Part shown: one piece after another, positions 1-11,800 of the stretch | Numbering within the stretch: position 1 is the first letter of the stretch | Layout of the letters: each line of letters begins with the position of its first letter | From: Owenia fusiformis | Taxonomy: Eukaryota > Annelida > Polychaeta > Sabellida > Oweniidae | Assembly (NCBI GenBank): GCA_903813345.2 | Contig: CAIIXF020000005.1 | Span: 29,145,375-29,209,374 of the forward strand | Direction of reading: 5' to 3' | Length of the DNA stretch: 64,000 nt | Notes under the pieces: model-generated | What the model was told of the DNA's origin: nothing | Databases searched by the model: none | Seen by the model: only the letters and a program-made list of their open reading frames with translations | Made by a program: the position numbers and the translations under genes

Positions 1-621
1 TAACAGCTTCAGTCGGGGTGTCACCCATAAAGCTTCACCCAGGCTTGTCTTAATTTTCAATTTTAGTTTGCTCTTTTATAGTTTATCGTCTATCTATATG
101 AAGTCTATCCTGTTTTGTTGCACTTGATTAATTATAATTGTTGTATACACTAAGTTCTCTATGGTAAAACCTGCATATCAAAACACCTCTCTAATCTGAA
201 CATTTATCAATAGGCTATTAATGCTTTTTTGGTTTTATTTTTTTTAATCTGGCATACACTTCCTTGAAATATGAATGAATCTGCCATTAACCAAAAACTT
301 TTGGCCGATCCTGATGATACAGGTTTTACTATTATAACTAGACTTTCATTAAAATTATGTAGTAAGGCTAGGGAATAGTATTATCATCTTTTGTTGAATG
401 CTGTTGATGTGCTTTTCTCATTTCTTCAAAATGTGGCTATTAAATTAGTAGAATCTATATAAACATTTTCCATATTTTAATACTAAAAGAATATATTTAA
501 TTATACCAAGTTAAAACAACTTTAATATCATCATATCATTTAAGTACATGTAGTTATATAAACACAAATGAATGCCTCAGTGATGTTGATCACATACCAA
601 CCTATTGCCCTTCTTTTCCAG
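1..621. other. Intronic/upstream DNA of PTPDC1, no gene seen
   Basis: AT-rich non-coding sequence without a recognisable exon, RNA gene or repeat. It ends at a splice acceptor (ttcttttccag) before the first visible PTPDC1 exon. It is therefore probably an intron of that gene, whose phosphatase-domain exons lie to the left of the window. Confidence 0.6.
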
Positions 622-3600
622 TGTCCCTCAGACCTATGAATTCTCGCTCTCCCAGTTTCTAGTGAGACAAAGACACATGCTGCATGGCTTTGAAGCCAGG
701 AGATTGAAACACTTACCAAAGGTAACATGCACATACATGTACATGTACAGTGGTGCTGAACTTATTATGCATATTTTGGAACATAGGGACTATGGTACTA
801 TGACAGTAGAAATTTTCCAAACTCACATATTTTAACATACACCCTACATGAAGGGAGGGGGTCACCTTTTGCCTTTTGTCACCTTTTCTTGTCCGTTACC
901 ATATCTACATGGTCTTTCTCTGATCACCTCGTATAGTGTGACATACTAAAATTCATTAAATTATTGTAGAGCTGAACTTTGAAATAAACTGTTTATTTAT
1001 ATGTCAATTTGATTGTTAGACTCTGGCAGAATAGTGTTGATATACTGTATGCACAAAAGTAATACATTTAAAAATCTTATATTCTTAATTATTATTTTCA
1101 GATCATTTACTTCCTGTGTGAGGGTTTATTAGAATTAGCACATAAAGGACATATTGCGAGTATACCTAGTCAAGACAACTTCGACATTATCAAAGAATCA
1201 GCCCCAGGGGCATTTCTCAATGCGACTCCTGCCAAGACATGCCTGTTACCCCGTCCGTCCAAGTCAGGGGGTGATTTTACGCATGTGCAATCTGAACGAA
1301 AAAATAAAAGTTACGAGGACTTAGAAAATGGCGACCAATTAAAAATGAACTCAAATATTGATGATTTGGACAATGCAAGTATCGTTAGTGGGATATCAGG
1401 ACCTCCATTGCATAAGTCAAGGTCACAGACAGTGCTGCTCCCTGGTGGAGATGCCTCTGTAGCTTCAGTGGCTGCAGCTCTAGGAGAAACCGAATACACT
1501 CCAGAGGTCCTAGAGAAAGTAAAATTGTATAAGGTGAGCTTAAAACATTTCATGATTTATATTTTCATTATACCTTAAAAAGGTATGATACATGTATTGT
1601 CGTCAAATTGGCAGGTAGGTGGCTGTTTCTTATCTGCGCAGCTCCAATCTGCTAAATGGATTAATTTGAAATATTTAAGAGAGATCGGCATGAAAATGAA
1701 GAATTGATAAGTTTTTGAGCATGTTTCATATTCAAATTTCAATGGGGCCATTTTTGATTTTTAGATACAGTATTGTCCCGACCTTGTTTATGTATTGTTC
1801 TGATTAAAGTTATTTGTAATTTCAGGAAAAATTGAATTGTGTCACACGAACATATAAAGAATTGCAGCTTGAGAAGAATCCAAGTGTTCTGTGCTGCCTC
1901 ATGTGGGACTGGCTGGACCATCTCAAGGTATAGAATCTCTTCTGTTTTACAGGTTTTACATATAGTATTTTTGTGTGTTATACAATATAGTAATATCACT
2001 GGAATATCACTTGAAAGTAGATAGTTACATTACATACCAGGCCCGTAAGACACTTTTCTCCAAGGGGGGTGCGGTTTTAACTAAAGAGAAAATAAAATTG
2101 TCAATTTTTTGCCGCGTATATCAAATTGCGTAAGTCAAAGGGGGGGGGGGGGGTCGGTTACTTCCTATATTTTGTAGTATTTTATTGTTTTCGTATTGTT
2201 TTTAGACTATATATTGTCACAAGCAATTTGGAGAAACACTGGAATAGGGAGAGGGTGTACTAGAAGGGCATAAATGCCCGAGAACTTTTAACAGTTCAAG
2301 ATCACATTCAGTGATTTCTGGACCCTTTCAAGGTGTTTTAATTGAAGAAATAGAATCTATTTATAAGAAATTCAGATTTTTTCAATTACTTTCTTCTTAG
2401 AGGGGTACCAAGGAAAATTTTACTAATTCAAGATGCTGTCTGGTTAATTCTGAGCACTTTTAATGTGTTTGAGTAAATGAATGCTTTAGTTTTTGGGGTG
2501 GGCTGCCAGAAAGTTTTATGTTTTTATGATTTCATCTAGGCACTTTTAAAGTGTTTAAAATTAACAAATGCAACTTCCAAACTTGTGAGGAGTGGCCCAC
2601 TCCCCCTAGAAAATTTTACACTTTTGAGATGCCATTTGGTGCTTTCTGGGCACTTTTAAAGTGAATGAGTCAATAAAAAAATGTGAATGAGAGGGTGAAG
2701 TGGGATGGAGTGCCAGAGGGGGAGCAAAGGTTTGTCCCCAAGAAACAATACCATATCAAGGTGCCATTTGATGATGTCTGGGCACTTTAAAAATGTCTGA
2801 GACAATACATGAAATCCAAAATTTTCTCAATTGTTTCGTGGGGGATATGAGGGGTGGCCAACTCTTCTAGAAAATTTTACAATTTTAAGATGATATTTGG
2901 AGCTTCTGGGCACTTTTAAAGTGTATGAGTCAATCGAAAAAAAATTGAAAAACTATTACATTTTTTCAATTATTGGGGGTGTCAAAGGGGGATGCCAGAG
3001 GGGGAGGTGGGAATAGGGTGCCAGAGGGGGAGCAAGTGTTTTTCCCCCATATCTGCCCCCAGAAACATTGACCATATCAAGGTGCTATTTGATGAAATCT
3101 GGGCACTTTAAAAGTGTCTGAGACAATGCATGAAATAAATTCAGAATTTATGTCAATTGTTTTGTGGGGGATGTGAAGGGTGGCCTACTTCCCTGGAAAT
3201 TTTTCAATTTTAAGATGCTATTTGGTGCTTTCTGGGCACTTTCGAAGTGTATGACTCAATAAAAAATTTGAAAAAATCAAACAATATTTTGGGGGATGTC
3301 AAAGGGGGAGAGGGTGCCAGAGGGGGAGGTGGGGTGGTAATGCAAGAGGACGAGTAAGTGTTAGTCTCCCAGAATCATTGACTATATCAAGGAGCTATTT
3401 GATGATGTCTGGGCACTTTACATGTGTCTGAGATGATACATAAAATAAATTCAGAACTTTTCAATTGTTTTGTTTTGGGTGTGAGGGGTGGCCCACTCCC
3501 CCTAGAAAATTTTACAATTTTAAAACACTATTTAGTACTCTCTGCTCTGTGCTCTCAATTTTTATGGAGGAGTGTCCAGGGGGGCGAGGGTGCCAGAGGG

Positions 3601-4890
3601 GGAGGTGGGGTGGGGTAGGGATCCCGAAGGGGAGCAAGTGTTAGTCCCCCAGAAACATTGACTATATGAAGAAGCTATGTGATGATGTCTGGACATTTGG
3701 GCACTTTAAAAGTGTCTGAGACAATACATAAAATAAATTCAGAACTTTTCCATTGTATTGAGGGGGGTGTGAGGGGAGGCCCACTCCCTCTAGAAAATTT
3801 TACAATTTTAAGATGCTATTTGATGCTTTCTGGGCACTTTAAAAGTGTATGAGATGATGAAAAAAAAATTACAAAAAAAATAAAAATTCAAAAAATATTT
3901 TTAAAAATTTTTTGGGGGTGTCAAAGGGGGGTGCGGTCGCACCCATCGCACCCCCCCATCTGACGGGCCTGCATACAGTAATATCACTGGAATATCACTG
4001 GAAGGTAGACCTAACACACCATCCAAGAAGCACTGTGTTTCTTGTTTTTGTGCACTAATATACGTAGACATTATAAACACTTTTTTTTGTATAAGTTGTC
4101 ATCTGGTCAGATAAATGGCCATAATCTATAAATGCAACAATTAAAGTCGTCTTGCCTAAGCAAATATTCAATTATTTTTTGGGCAGCTTTCAAATGATAT
4201 ACCAACTGGTCTTTCAAGTCATGTGACCTGCTTTTGACCAATCACAAAATGATTTATGATTATGTTTATTCAGGAGCCTGTCTTGCGAATCCAGGACTTG
4301 AACATATTATTAAACCACATGGAGGAACCAATGAAAGGACTCAGAAGACTAGAAAAGGTAGACATATAACACAGTGAACGATATGTACTCACAAAAGTTG
4401 AATATGATTATGGCAATGTATTTAGTAATGTAAACACTCCACAGAACTTTCTCAGATTTTATATATTTAAAACAGATTAAGCGGCTAATCCTAACTTCAT
4501 ACTGCATTTTATTTTCCATTCAATCATAACTCTGCTCTTTGTCTTTTATTTTATTAATCATGGCAATTTATTTCAATAAAAAATAACAATTCTTTTGTGA
4601 CTTTCTTCCAGGGGAGTAAAACTACTACCAGTTATCTTTTGAAGTTAATTGCACGTCTCCAACCTATCGACGATGACCTCGAACATCACATATTATTCCG
4701 AATGATCTCAACATTGACTCATCAAAATATGCTCCGGGAGCATGAGTTTTCATTTGATTCTACAAAACAGACGATACGTAGAACTGCAAATGATGTGGAA
4801 ATGAGGGAAGGTATGATCCCTGGTGTAATACGATTTTTCATTGCTGCTCTTGAAGAGCTAAGACAGGAAGCTGAAAATGAAACAGAATGA
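622..4890 (+). CDS. PTPDC1: Protein tyrosine phosphatase domain-containing protein 1, C-terminal exons (5' part off the window)
   Basis: Five coding exons, 622-721, 1102-1533, 1826-1927, 4274-4357 and 4612-4890 (TGA at 4888-4890), encode the last 331 residues in one frame. All junctions have GT and AG, and every junction visible here is phase 0. Family blocks recognised from remembered PTPDC1: LVRQRHMLHGFEARRLKHLPK-type motif in exon 1 running into 'IIYFLCEGLLEL' in exon 2, 'LCCLMWDWLDHLKEP' across exons 3-4, and 'PIDDDLEHHILF' in the last exon. The catalytic dual-specificity phosphatase domain (HCxxGxxR) should lie upstream and is not visible. PTPDC1 is a cilia/centrosome-associated phosphatase in vertebrates (family knowledge). 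The linker between the blocks is shorter than I remember for the human protein. Candidate poly(A) signals aataaa occur at 5248 and 5437. The gene converges on CRBN. Confidence 0.9.
2140..2153 (+). repeat. Poly-G tract
   Basis: Fourteen consecutive G near the left end of the CAGGCC element. It may be of uncertain length because homopolymers are error-prone, and it can form a G-quadruplex. Confidence 0.8.
2270..3930. repeat. Degenerate tandem repeat inside the CAGGCC element
   Basis: About five imperfect copies, roughly 300 bp each, of a unit containing 'gatgctatttggtgctttctgggcactttt' style text (quoted in parts: gatgctattt, ttctgggcac, ttttaaagtg), alternating with 'gaggggtggcccactccc'. G-rich runs such as 'agagggggaggtgggg' recur in each copy. 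Nothing coding was found. Confidence 0.75.
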
Positions 4891-4916
4891 AGAAATATTC
4901 TGTTGTATATTTGGTT

Positions 4917-5178
4917 GGGGATCCATATTAGAAAAAGGGGAACTAATTATGAATCAAAAACAAATTAATAATCATTGCAAAAATGTAATAAATTTTTGAT
5001 TAATGATTATTTTTGGCAAAAGTACAGGCTGTCATGGTAATTTGTGATGGGGGATCCATATTAGAAAAAGGGGAACTAATTATGAATCAAAAACAAATTA
5101 ATAATCATTGCAAAAATGTAATAAATTTTTGAATGATTATTTTTGGCAAAAGTACAGGTTGTGGTAATTTTTGATGGG
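4917..5178. repeat. Tandem duplication, two ~133-bp units
   Basis: The text 'atccatattagaaaaagggg' begins at 4921 and again at 5054, and near-identity continues through 'ggcaaaagtacagg'. The second copy lacks a few bases ('ttaa'). It lies just after the PTPDC1 stop, probably in its 3' UTR. Confidence 0.85.
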
Positions 5179-5959
5179 GTGGATATCAAGGTCATATTCT
5201 TTTAGAAAGATGCTCGTTAGGTGTTCCATTACCCTTGAATCGTGCATAATAAAAAAGGTTTCTTAAATGATAAATGAATCCAATAGAGAATGTATTTTTA
5301 TTGTGACCCATTGCTAGAGTCATATTGCGTTATGATTTGTTAAATGAAATGATTATTTAGAACATTATAACCTCTGTTGGACTCTTAGCAGTTTGGATTT
5401 TTTCACTGAATTTGAACCTGTGGTCAGGTATTTTTCAATAAAACATGTTTTGGACAAGTACACTTGTCCCTAGGCAGACAACAGGAAACTTGAGTTAGCT
5501 TGTTAACTTGAAGGGAGGGTCATAAAATCTGAACTGAAAATGCGTGGTGGGTTGGGGGTTGATACTCAGATCAACCTCATTTAACAGATTTCTCTGGCCC
5601 AAGTGCTGAATGGGTTCTGGTTCATTTATTGGAGAAAGTAGAGGCCTATGGGTATGGGTACTGACCAGACCTCAACATACAATAAGCATTGTAGGATTTG
5701 TGCTGAGTGGAACATAACACCACCTAGTTCAGGAATACATATAGCCCAGTGCTTTAACTATATGGAGCAAACTCATGAGGTCTGATTAGAACCCCTGTAT
5801 GGGCAGTGAACTATCATTACCTAACCTGACCTGGGAGTCTTGGAGAACCAAAGAATCTAAGTCCCATTGGGGCTGGATCAACCAGACCAACAAGTCCATA
5901 ATTACAGAAAATGGGCTGAATCTCAAAAGTAAAAGTATATTATATATTACCATGTAAAT

Positions 5960-6073
5960 GTAATATTAGCCTTGCCCAAGTCGGCCTTGTTTACTTATCT
6001 TGATTTCTATTGGTAATAATTCAAGATCAGGATAAGTAAAAAAATACTGACTTGGGCAAGGCTAGTGTAATAT
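5960..6073. mobile_element. Short foldback element (MITE-like)
   Basis: The left arm includes 'gccttgcccaagtc' and the right arm its inverse 'gacttgggcaaggc'. Both arms continue inwards with 'ttacttatc[tc]tgat' and its inverse. No coding capacity. The boundaries are approximate, near 'taat/atta'. Confidence 0.75.
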
Positions 6074-6905
6074 AAATTTTTCAGATTTTGTGGAATACAC
6101 TTGTATATAATGATTGTATTCTGTATGAGCATTAATACTATGAATGTTTTTTTCAAGTTTTATCACTGTATGAGAATCATGGAACATCAATCTTTGTTTA
6201 ATAAGCTCATATGGGAAAGGGATATATGGCCAAAGATGACAATTAAAAAAACTGAAATCATGAATACATCAATTGGAATTTTCTCTATATCTTCATATTT
6301 TATGTATGATTTTAGAATGTACATAGTATTAAGAGAGTTTATTTTGCATGCCGTCCAGAAAATGTAATGCACAAAATGCATTGTTATTATTGTTATTTAG
6401 TCAACATGTACACAGTACCTCGAAGGAGGATATTTATATTGCCCCCTGATTTTCCCTACTTATCTTGCATGGCCCATGGCGTATAGGGATAACAGGGAAG
6501 GATATTATTATATTAATAGTGATAATTATTTTCCACCTTTTTCACTTTCAACAAGCTTTAATTTGATATACATTTCAAATCCTACTGTATTCAAGCTATT
6601 TTCTTTAAACAATCATGATTCAAAAGTTTCCAGGCAAAGAATATAAAATATATGAAGGATTAAGGTTTTGGGACATTGTTATTGAGTTTGTCAAATACCT
6701 CTTTGTAGGTATTACTGGTAATAGGTTTTAAGTGTAGCTGTATGTATAGCTGTATGAATGTACACACTGTCATTTAAATCGTTGATGGTAATGGTATCTC
6801 AAGAAATGATATATGATATTAATATTTATGTACAAAATATGTAAGTGATATTTCTACAAAATTGACTCGTGCTACTTTTGCCACAAACTAACAAATATAA
6901 AGCAC

Positions 6906-7198
6906 AACCTTCTCGCTAAGGATTGACTGATTTCTAACTCCGTGCAAATCATTGGTGGTCTTTAAGTTTTTAATTGGTTACAGCAAATACATAGCTGCTT
7001 CAATCCCATAGAGAGCACTAAGATCAAAGAAATACATATGTGAATGATGTTCAAATTTTACTAATCACTTATAGATCTTGCAGTGCTCTCTATGGCATTA
7101 AAGTAGCTATGGATTTGCTGTAACCAATTGAAAATTCAAAGACTATCAATGCTTTGCATGGAGTTAGAAATCAGTCAACAATTAGAGAAAAGATTGCC
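6906..7198. mobile_element. Foldback element with ~110-bp arms
   Basis: The left arm (from about 6906, containing 'gactgatttctaactcc' and 'ttggttacagcaaat') is repeated inverted from about 7080 ('atttgctgtaaccaatt', 'ggagttagaaatcagtc'). The central loop is about 60 bp. No target duplication was identified with confidence. Confidence 0.75.
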
Positions 7199-8887
7199 AA
7201 TTACATTTTTTAGTGAACATTGGTTTTAAAACAAAGCCAGACGTAATTTGAAATAAAATCAAGACTATATTAAAAGAACCCAGGAATTTATGAGCTACCA
7301 AATTGGACACATTTCAAGCATTTGTATTATTTAGTATACATTTACTACATTTGTATTACAAAAGGGTTATGTAGATGAATCTACAATTTACATTTTAGAA
7401 GTATTTAAAGATGTATTATATTTATATATTTCTTCCGTCCTTGTTGTGTAAATGTATATTGATATATTTATGTATAATATATTTAAAAAATAAATAAAAA
7501 GATTACTACTATATATAAATAAATGATAACTACTGTATATGAATAAATATATGAATGTACTAGAATATAGAAACATTTATGTTGCATTTTATATTCTATT
7601 TTAGTCTAGAGCATTCTAGCAGCAGAGTTAATAAACTCTGAAATGTCGAATCTGAAGTTTTTTGGGGGAATTATGTACAACTATTGCAATTTGCAAGGCA
7701 TAATGCAAAATGTTACCACCTGCCATTTGTAACAGACACCAACCACTGTATGCCAAACACCATCCACAAAAAGTTTGAGACTACAATTAATATGTCAACA
7801 CTTTTGGTGATTACTTAAAAATGGCTATGGAATTCTCCTTTTAAACTCTATAGTTGCAAAGGTCGATCTTTCTTCATTCCCAAGAAATTGTAATTTTAGT
7901 TTACAAAAGTTTAAGACTAGGTCAACAAAGTTATTTTCCGAGGTTTAATATTCTCATTCCTAATGGAGATTTAACTAAGGATGTACTGAGGATATATGTG
8001 ATTATTAAGCATTAAAAGTAATTTAAACAAAAATCAAGTATTTTCAGTTGAAGCTTTAAATTTATTTCTACAAAAATAACAAAATTGCTCCAGGCAAGCA
8101 GAGCATTAATAAATAAATAATTATATCATATAATATGAGCACCTCTTGATGTGAATTTTTTTCAAGCAATGCTAACTTTTACACAGGTTTAACTGTAAGA
8201 CACAGTAAGAAATGTAAACAAGCAATAAATTTGCAATAAGCATTATTACACATTACCTAAAGCAAAATTGTATTTCACTTATTGCATTTTAAACTTCCAC
8301 GATTTAAATTCCTTATCTCAAATATAAAACAGAATTCAAATAGGTCATCATGGGCATTCAACTAGATGTCATCAAATGTTAACACTTTAGTCCTTAATGC
8401 TTAAGAATGTAGATTTCCTAAAATCTCAATAAAACTGAGACTTTAACTTCATACTTTATTAATGGCAATGGATACATGCCTTTATATTATCACTATTGTT
8501 GTGAAGTAGACTAGTGAGTTGATAATTCATTACAAAGCAGGAGATATACAGGGTACAATGTAACTTTATACTTTTACAGGCTATTTAATTATGCCTTTAA
8601 AAAACCATCCGAAAAGTAAAGTGACTGCATCCAAGCAAAACTCAATGGTTCACAGTGATGGGGTCCCATTCAAACACGTTGCAGTATCCAAACAACTACG
8701 TTGGGATTAATGGTGACTAAAATGGCATTTTTCCTTCGGTCAAACATAAGCTATGTCTTTAAATCCTGTACTAAATTACTCTTTTCCATCCTCTTTTTAA
8801 GACGGCCTAGACAGAGGTTTATTCCATTTACACTTGGGGGGGGGAGAGAGAGAAATCTAATGGCACCAGGGGGGACATTGGGGAAGG

Positions 8888-11800
8888 TCACATTAATGGT
8901 ACCCAGGGTGAATCACTTGTATCGTCATTTTCAAGTCCAGGTAACAAAGCAGATCTTGTAATTCCCCAGAACTTATCAGGCTTTAGTTTTTTCTTTGTGG
9001 CAGTGAACTTCCATCCCATGTGTGTATGACAGTGGGCACATTGCACTATAGTCCAGGCATACCTGAAAAATAAGTGTATTTCATAAGCGATGTGTGAAAC
9101 TGGGCTATATAAATTACAAAACAAGTTTTGAAATTAGCATCTTATTTCATACTATAGAAGAGAGCATCAATGTTTGACTTAAAAAGTACCTCTAAGAGCA
9201 AATAGGAATTTCATATTGTTTTTGAAGAAGGAAAATATTTTTTGTTAATAGCTATCATTTAGTTTTAATAAAAGGTTATTCATTATTTCATGCTTTGTAT
9301 AAGCCACTTTAACAGTGAAGAAATGCAGATATTGAAACATCAATGTGTTAAAACATTGAACAATGGAAGAATTTAGTTATGATTGTCAAAAATTATATTG
9401 ATGAGAAAAAAAATAGAGAAAGAAATTTTAAAGCTCAACAGAATATCATTGGAGGAGACAATGAGAATCATCAAAACCTACCCTGGAAACCAGCTGTGTT
9501 CTGTAGAAGGGCCACCCACCATGCTTAGGTTCTGTGCCTTATACACGGTGAGTGTCTCATGTACGTGACCCCCAGGGTTGACATAGGCTGCCATAGGGCC
9601 TTGCAACGTCATACTGAACACTTCTTTCTTGTTGGTTATTTGGCGTCCACAGTCTTTACAGCACAATATTGTACACTGGAAAATAATTTACTTCAGAGTT
9701 TTGTATGAGCAACAAAGCAATCACCAATATTATACAGTAAGGCATTACAATTTAGTATGAAAGGGTTTTATCCTGAAAGACATTACTAGAACTGAAGGGC
9801 TTTATACAGAAAGGTATAGATAATATTGGAGGGCTTTATACAGAAAGGTGTTAATAGTATTGAAGGGCTTTATAAAGAAAGTATTAATAGTTCGGAATGG
9901 CTTTATCTTGAGACATTACTAGAACTGAAGGGTTTTATACAGAAAGGTATAAATAATATTAAAGGGGTTTATACAGAAAAGCATTACTATTATCAAAGGT
10001 CTTTATCTATACAGAAAGGCATTACTAGTTCTGAGATATTTAAGTAAACATACAATCAGAAAAAATCGAATTAATTACTGTTCTCTAATTCTTGAAACTA
10101 TGGAACAGCCATGTACCAAATTAAATGGCCTGTATACATTTTTCTTACCCTCTGCATGATGCTAAGCTCACACCTCAACCTCTGTATGGTGCTATCTATT
10201 GTCAAAAGTTGCAACTTCATGCCATCGTCCAAAGGAGCATTCCCCGCAACCCAAAAAGAGAAATCTGTAGGGTCACATGGCATATTTTCTTCTCGAATAG
10301 TCTCGTTCCAACTCCGGAGTTCATCTTTTAATTTTTCCATTATACCTGACTGAAATTGTTAAAATTAAATTAAAAAAAGACCGTTACACAGAAATATAAT
10401 ATTAGGTACACTAAAACCTGTATTAGTAGAACACCTTTAGTACCATTAAAACTGTTCCTTATGGGAAGTGTTCTACAGGTTGATCTAACACTGAGCTAGA
10501 GAGACATAGGACTCTGAAGTGTTCCACTTATGAAGGTGTTCTACTTACAGAGGTGTTTCATTTGACAGTTCCATGCCTTAATACATATCTAAATAAGGTT
10601 TAAACTATAAGACTATCCCACTGGAAATCTTTCTGAAAACTAAATGTATGAAGTTTAAATGGTATATAGCTTAAAATTGTTAATTGAATTACCTACCACA
10701 TCAAACTGCTTATACACCCAAGGTGGCCACCATGTTAAATGGGCACTAGAGAATCTGTTTATCTGAAAAATGAACATTATTCAAGATATAAAATTTTCTT
10801 GGGCATGATCAAAAAATCTAACCTCTTATTTTATGTTTCATTTAAGAGACATTACACTAAATTGTGTTTACACTGATTGTGTTTTTCATCTTTGAAACAA
10901 ACAAGGTGCCTTTAAAATTCAAAATACAACAAATACAGGTGCCCTTAAAATTATTAAATGTTGTAATCAAACTAAGTGCTCTAAAATGAAATGTTCAAAA
11001 CAATGGAAGGTGGATTCTTAAAATAATAAACATTAAAAAACAAGGTCGTTAACCTACTTGTGGCTTTTTAGTTTTTGTTGAATACTGGAAATATTGTCCA
11101 TGGGCGTCTACTGCAACTTGATCCTGTGGCTTAATGATGGTTTTAGAAGAGCAGAACTTCCTGTGGGAGGGGGGTATAGCTCCCCCTAGGGGGTCACATA
11201 CTTCAGCCTCAGACAAGATATACACTTGAGCTATGAGAATGCTAAAAAACAGCACACGCTGAATTTATTTTAGAGCCCTTATAAAGAACAGATGACACTC
11301 CCCTCCATATGTTTGGCAACTGGAAGCTTTCTTCCAAGGCTTTGCTATGTGATCCAAATTGGGACTTCCAGTTGCCAAACTTGTGGAGGGGAGTGTAAAC
11401 TAAGAATAGAACAATGATGTGATAGAATCAATTTGAGAGGTAACAAAATTATATGAAAAATGGCTTGATTCAAAATATTTAAAAAAGTATGGTAGTTTTT
11501 CATAGGATTGGAATGGCAAATTACCCATCAAGTTGTCGTCTAGTTTCTTTGACTTTAAATCTCTGTCGTCCCATAGCTTTCACACGCACAGTTGTGATTC
11601 CAGAAAGCTCATCTGTTTCTTCTTTGGCTGAGAATATTTCAGCTGTTGTTCCTACATCTGCTAACACAGCTGTGAAATCTTGGTCGTATCTACAACACCA
11701 ACCAAATAAACCAATCATTAAGAACCATGGTATGGTGCAAAGATATAAACCAACCTAGATGCAATTCTTCATCCCTATTCATTTCTGTTCTTCTTACAGA

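Larger units (their letters stand above)
2038..3971. mobile_element. DNA transposon with 5-bp target duplication and internal minisatellite, in PTPDC1 intron
   Basis: The ends are inverted: CAGGCCCGT at 2038-2046 and ACGGGCCTG at 3963-3971. They are flanked by a perfect 5-bp direct repeat CATAC at 2033-2037 and 3972-3976. Beyond the nonamer the ends are loosely similar (gggggtgcggt near both). No transposase is visible, so the copy is non-autonomous. The interior is mostly a degenerate tandem repeat (separate entry). CAGG ends with 5-bp duplications resemble the hAT5 type of hAT elements (inference). A second element with the same signature lies at 20407-20876. Confidence 0.75.
5179..8887. 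other. Intergenic region between convergent PTPDC1 and CRBN
   Basis: About 3.7 kb of AT-rich DNA with no supported coding exon. It holds the two foldback elements listed separately (5960-6073 and 6906-7198). On the minus strand it holds a candidate CRBN poly(A) signal (AATAAA, read as tttatt at 8455-8460). Short reading frames here lack splice context and recognisable motifs. Confidence 0.6.
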
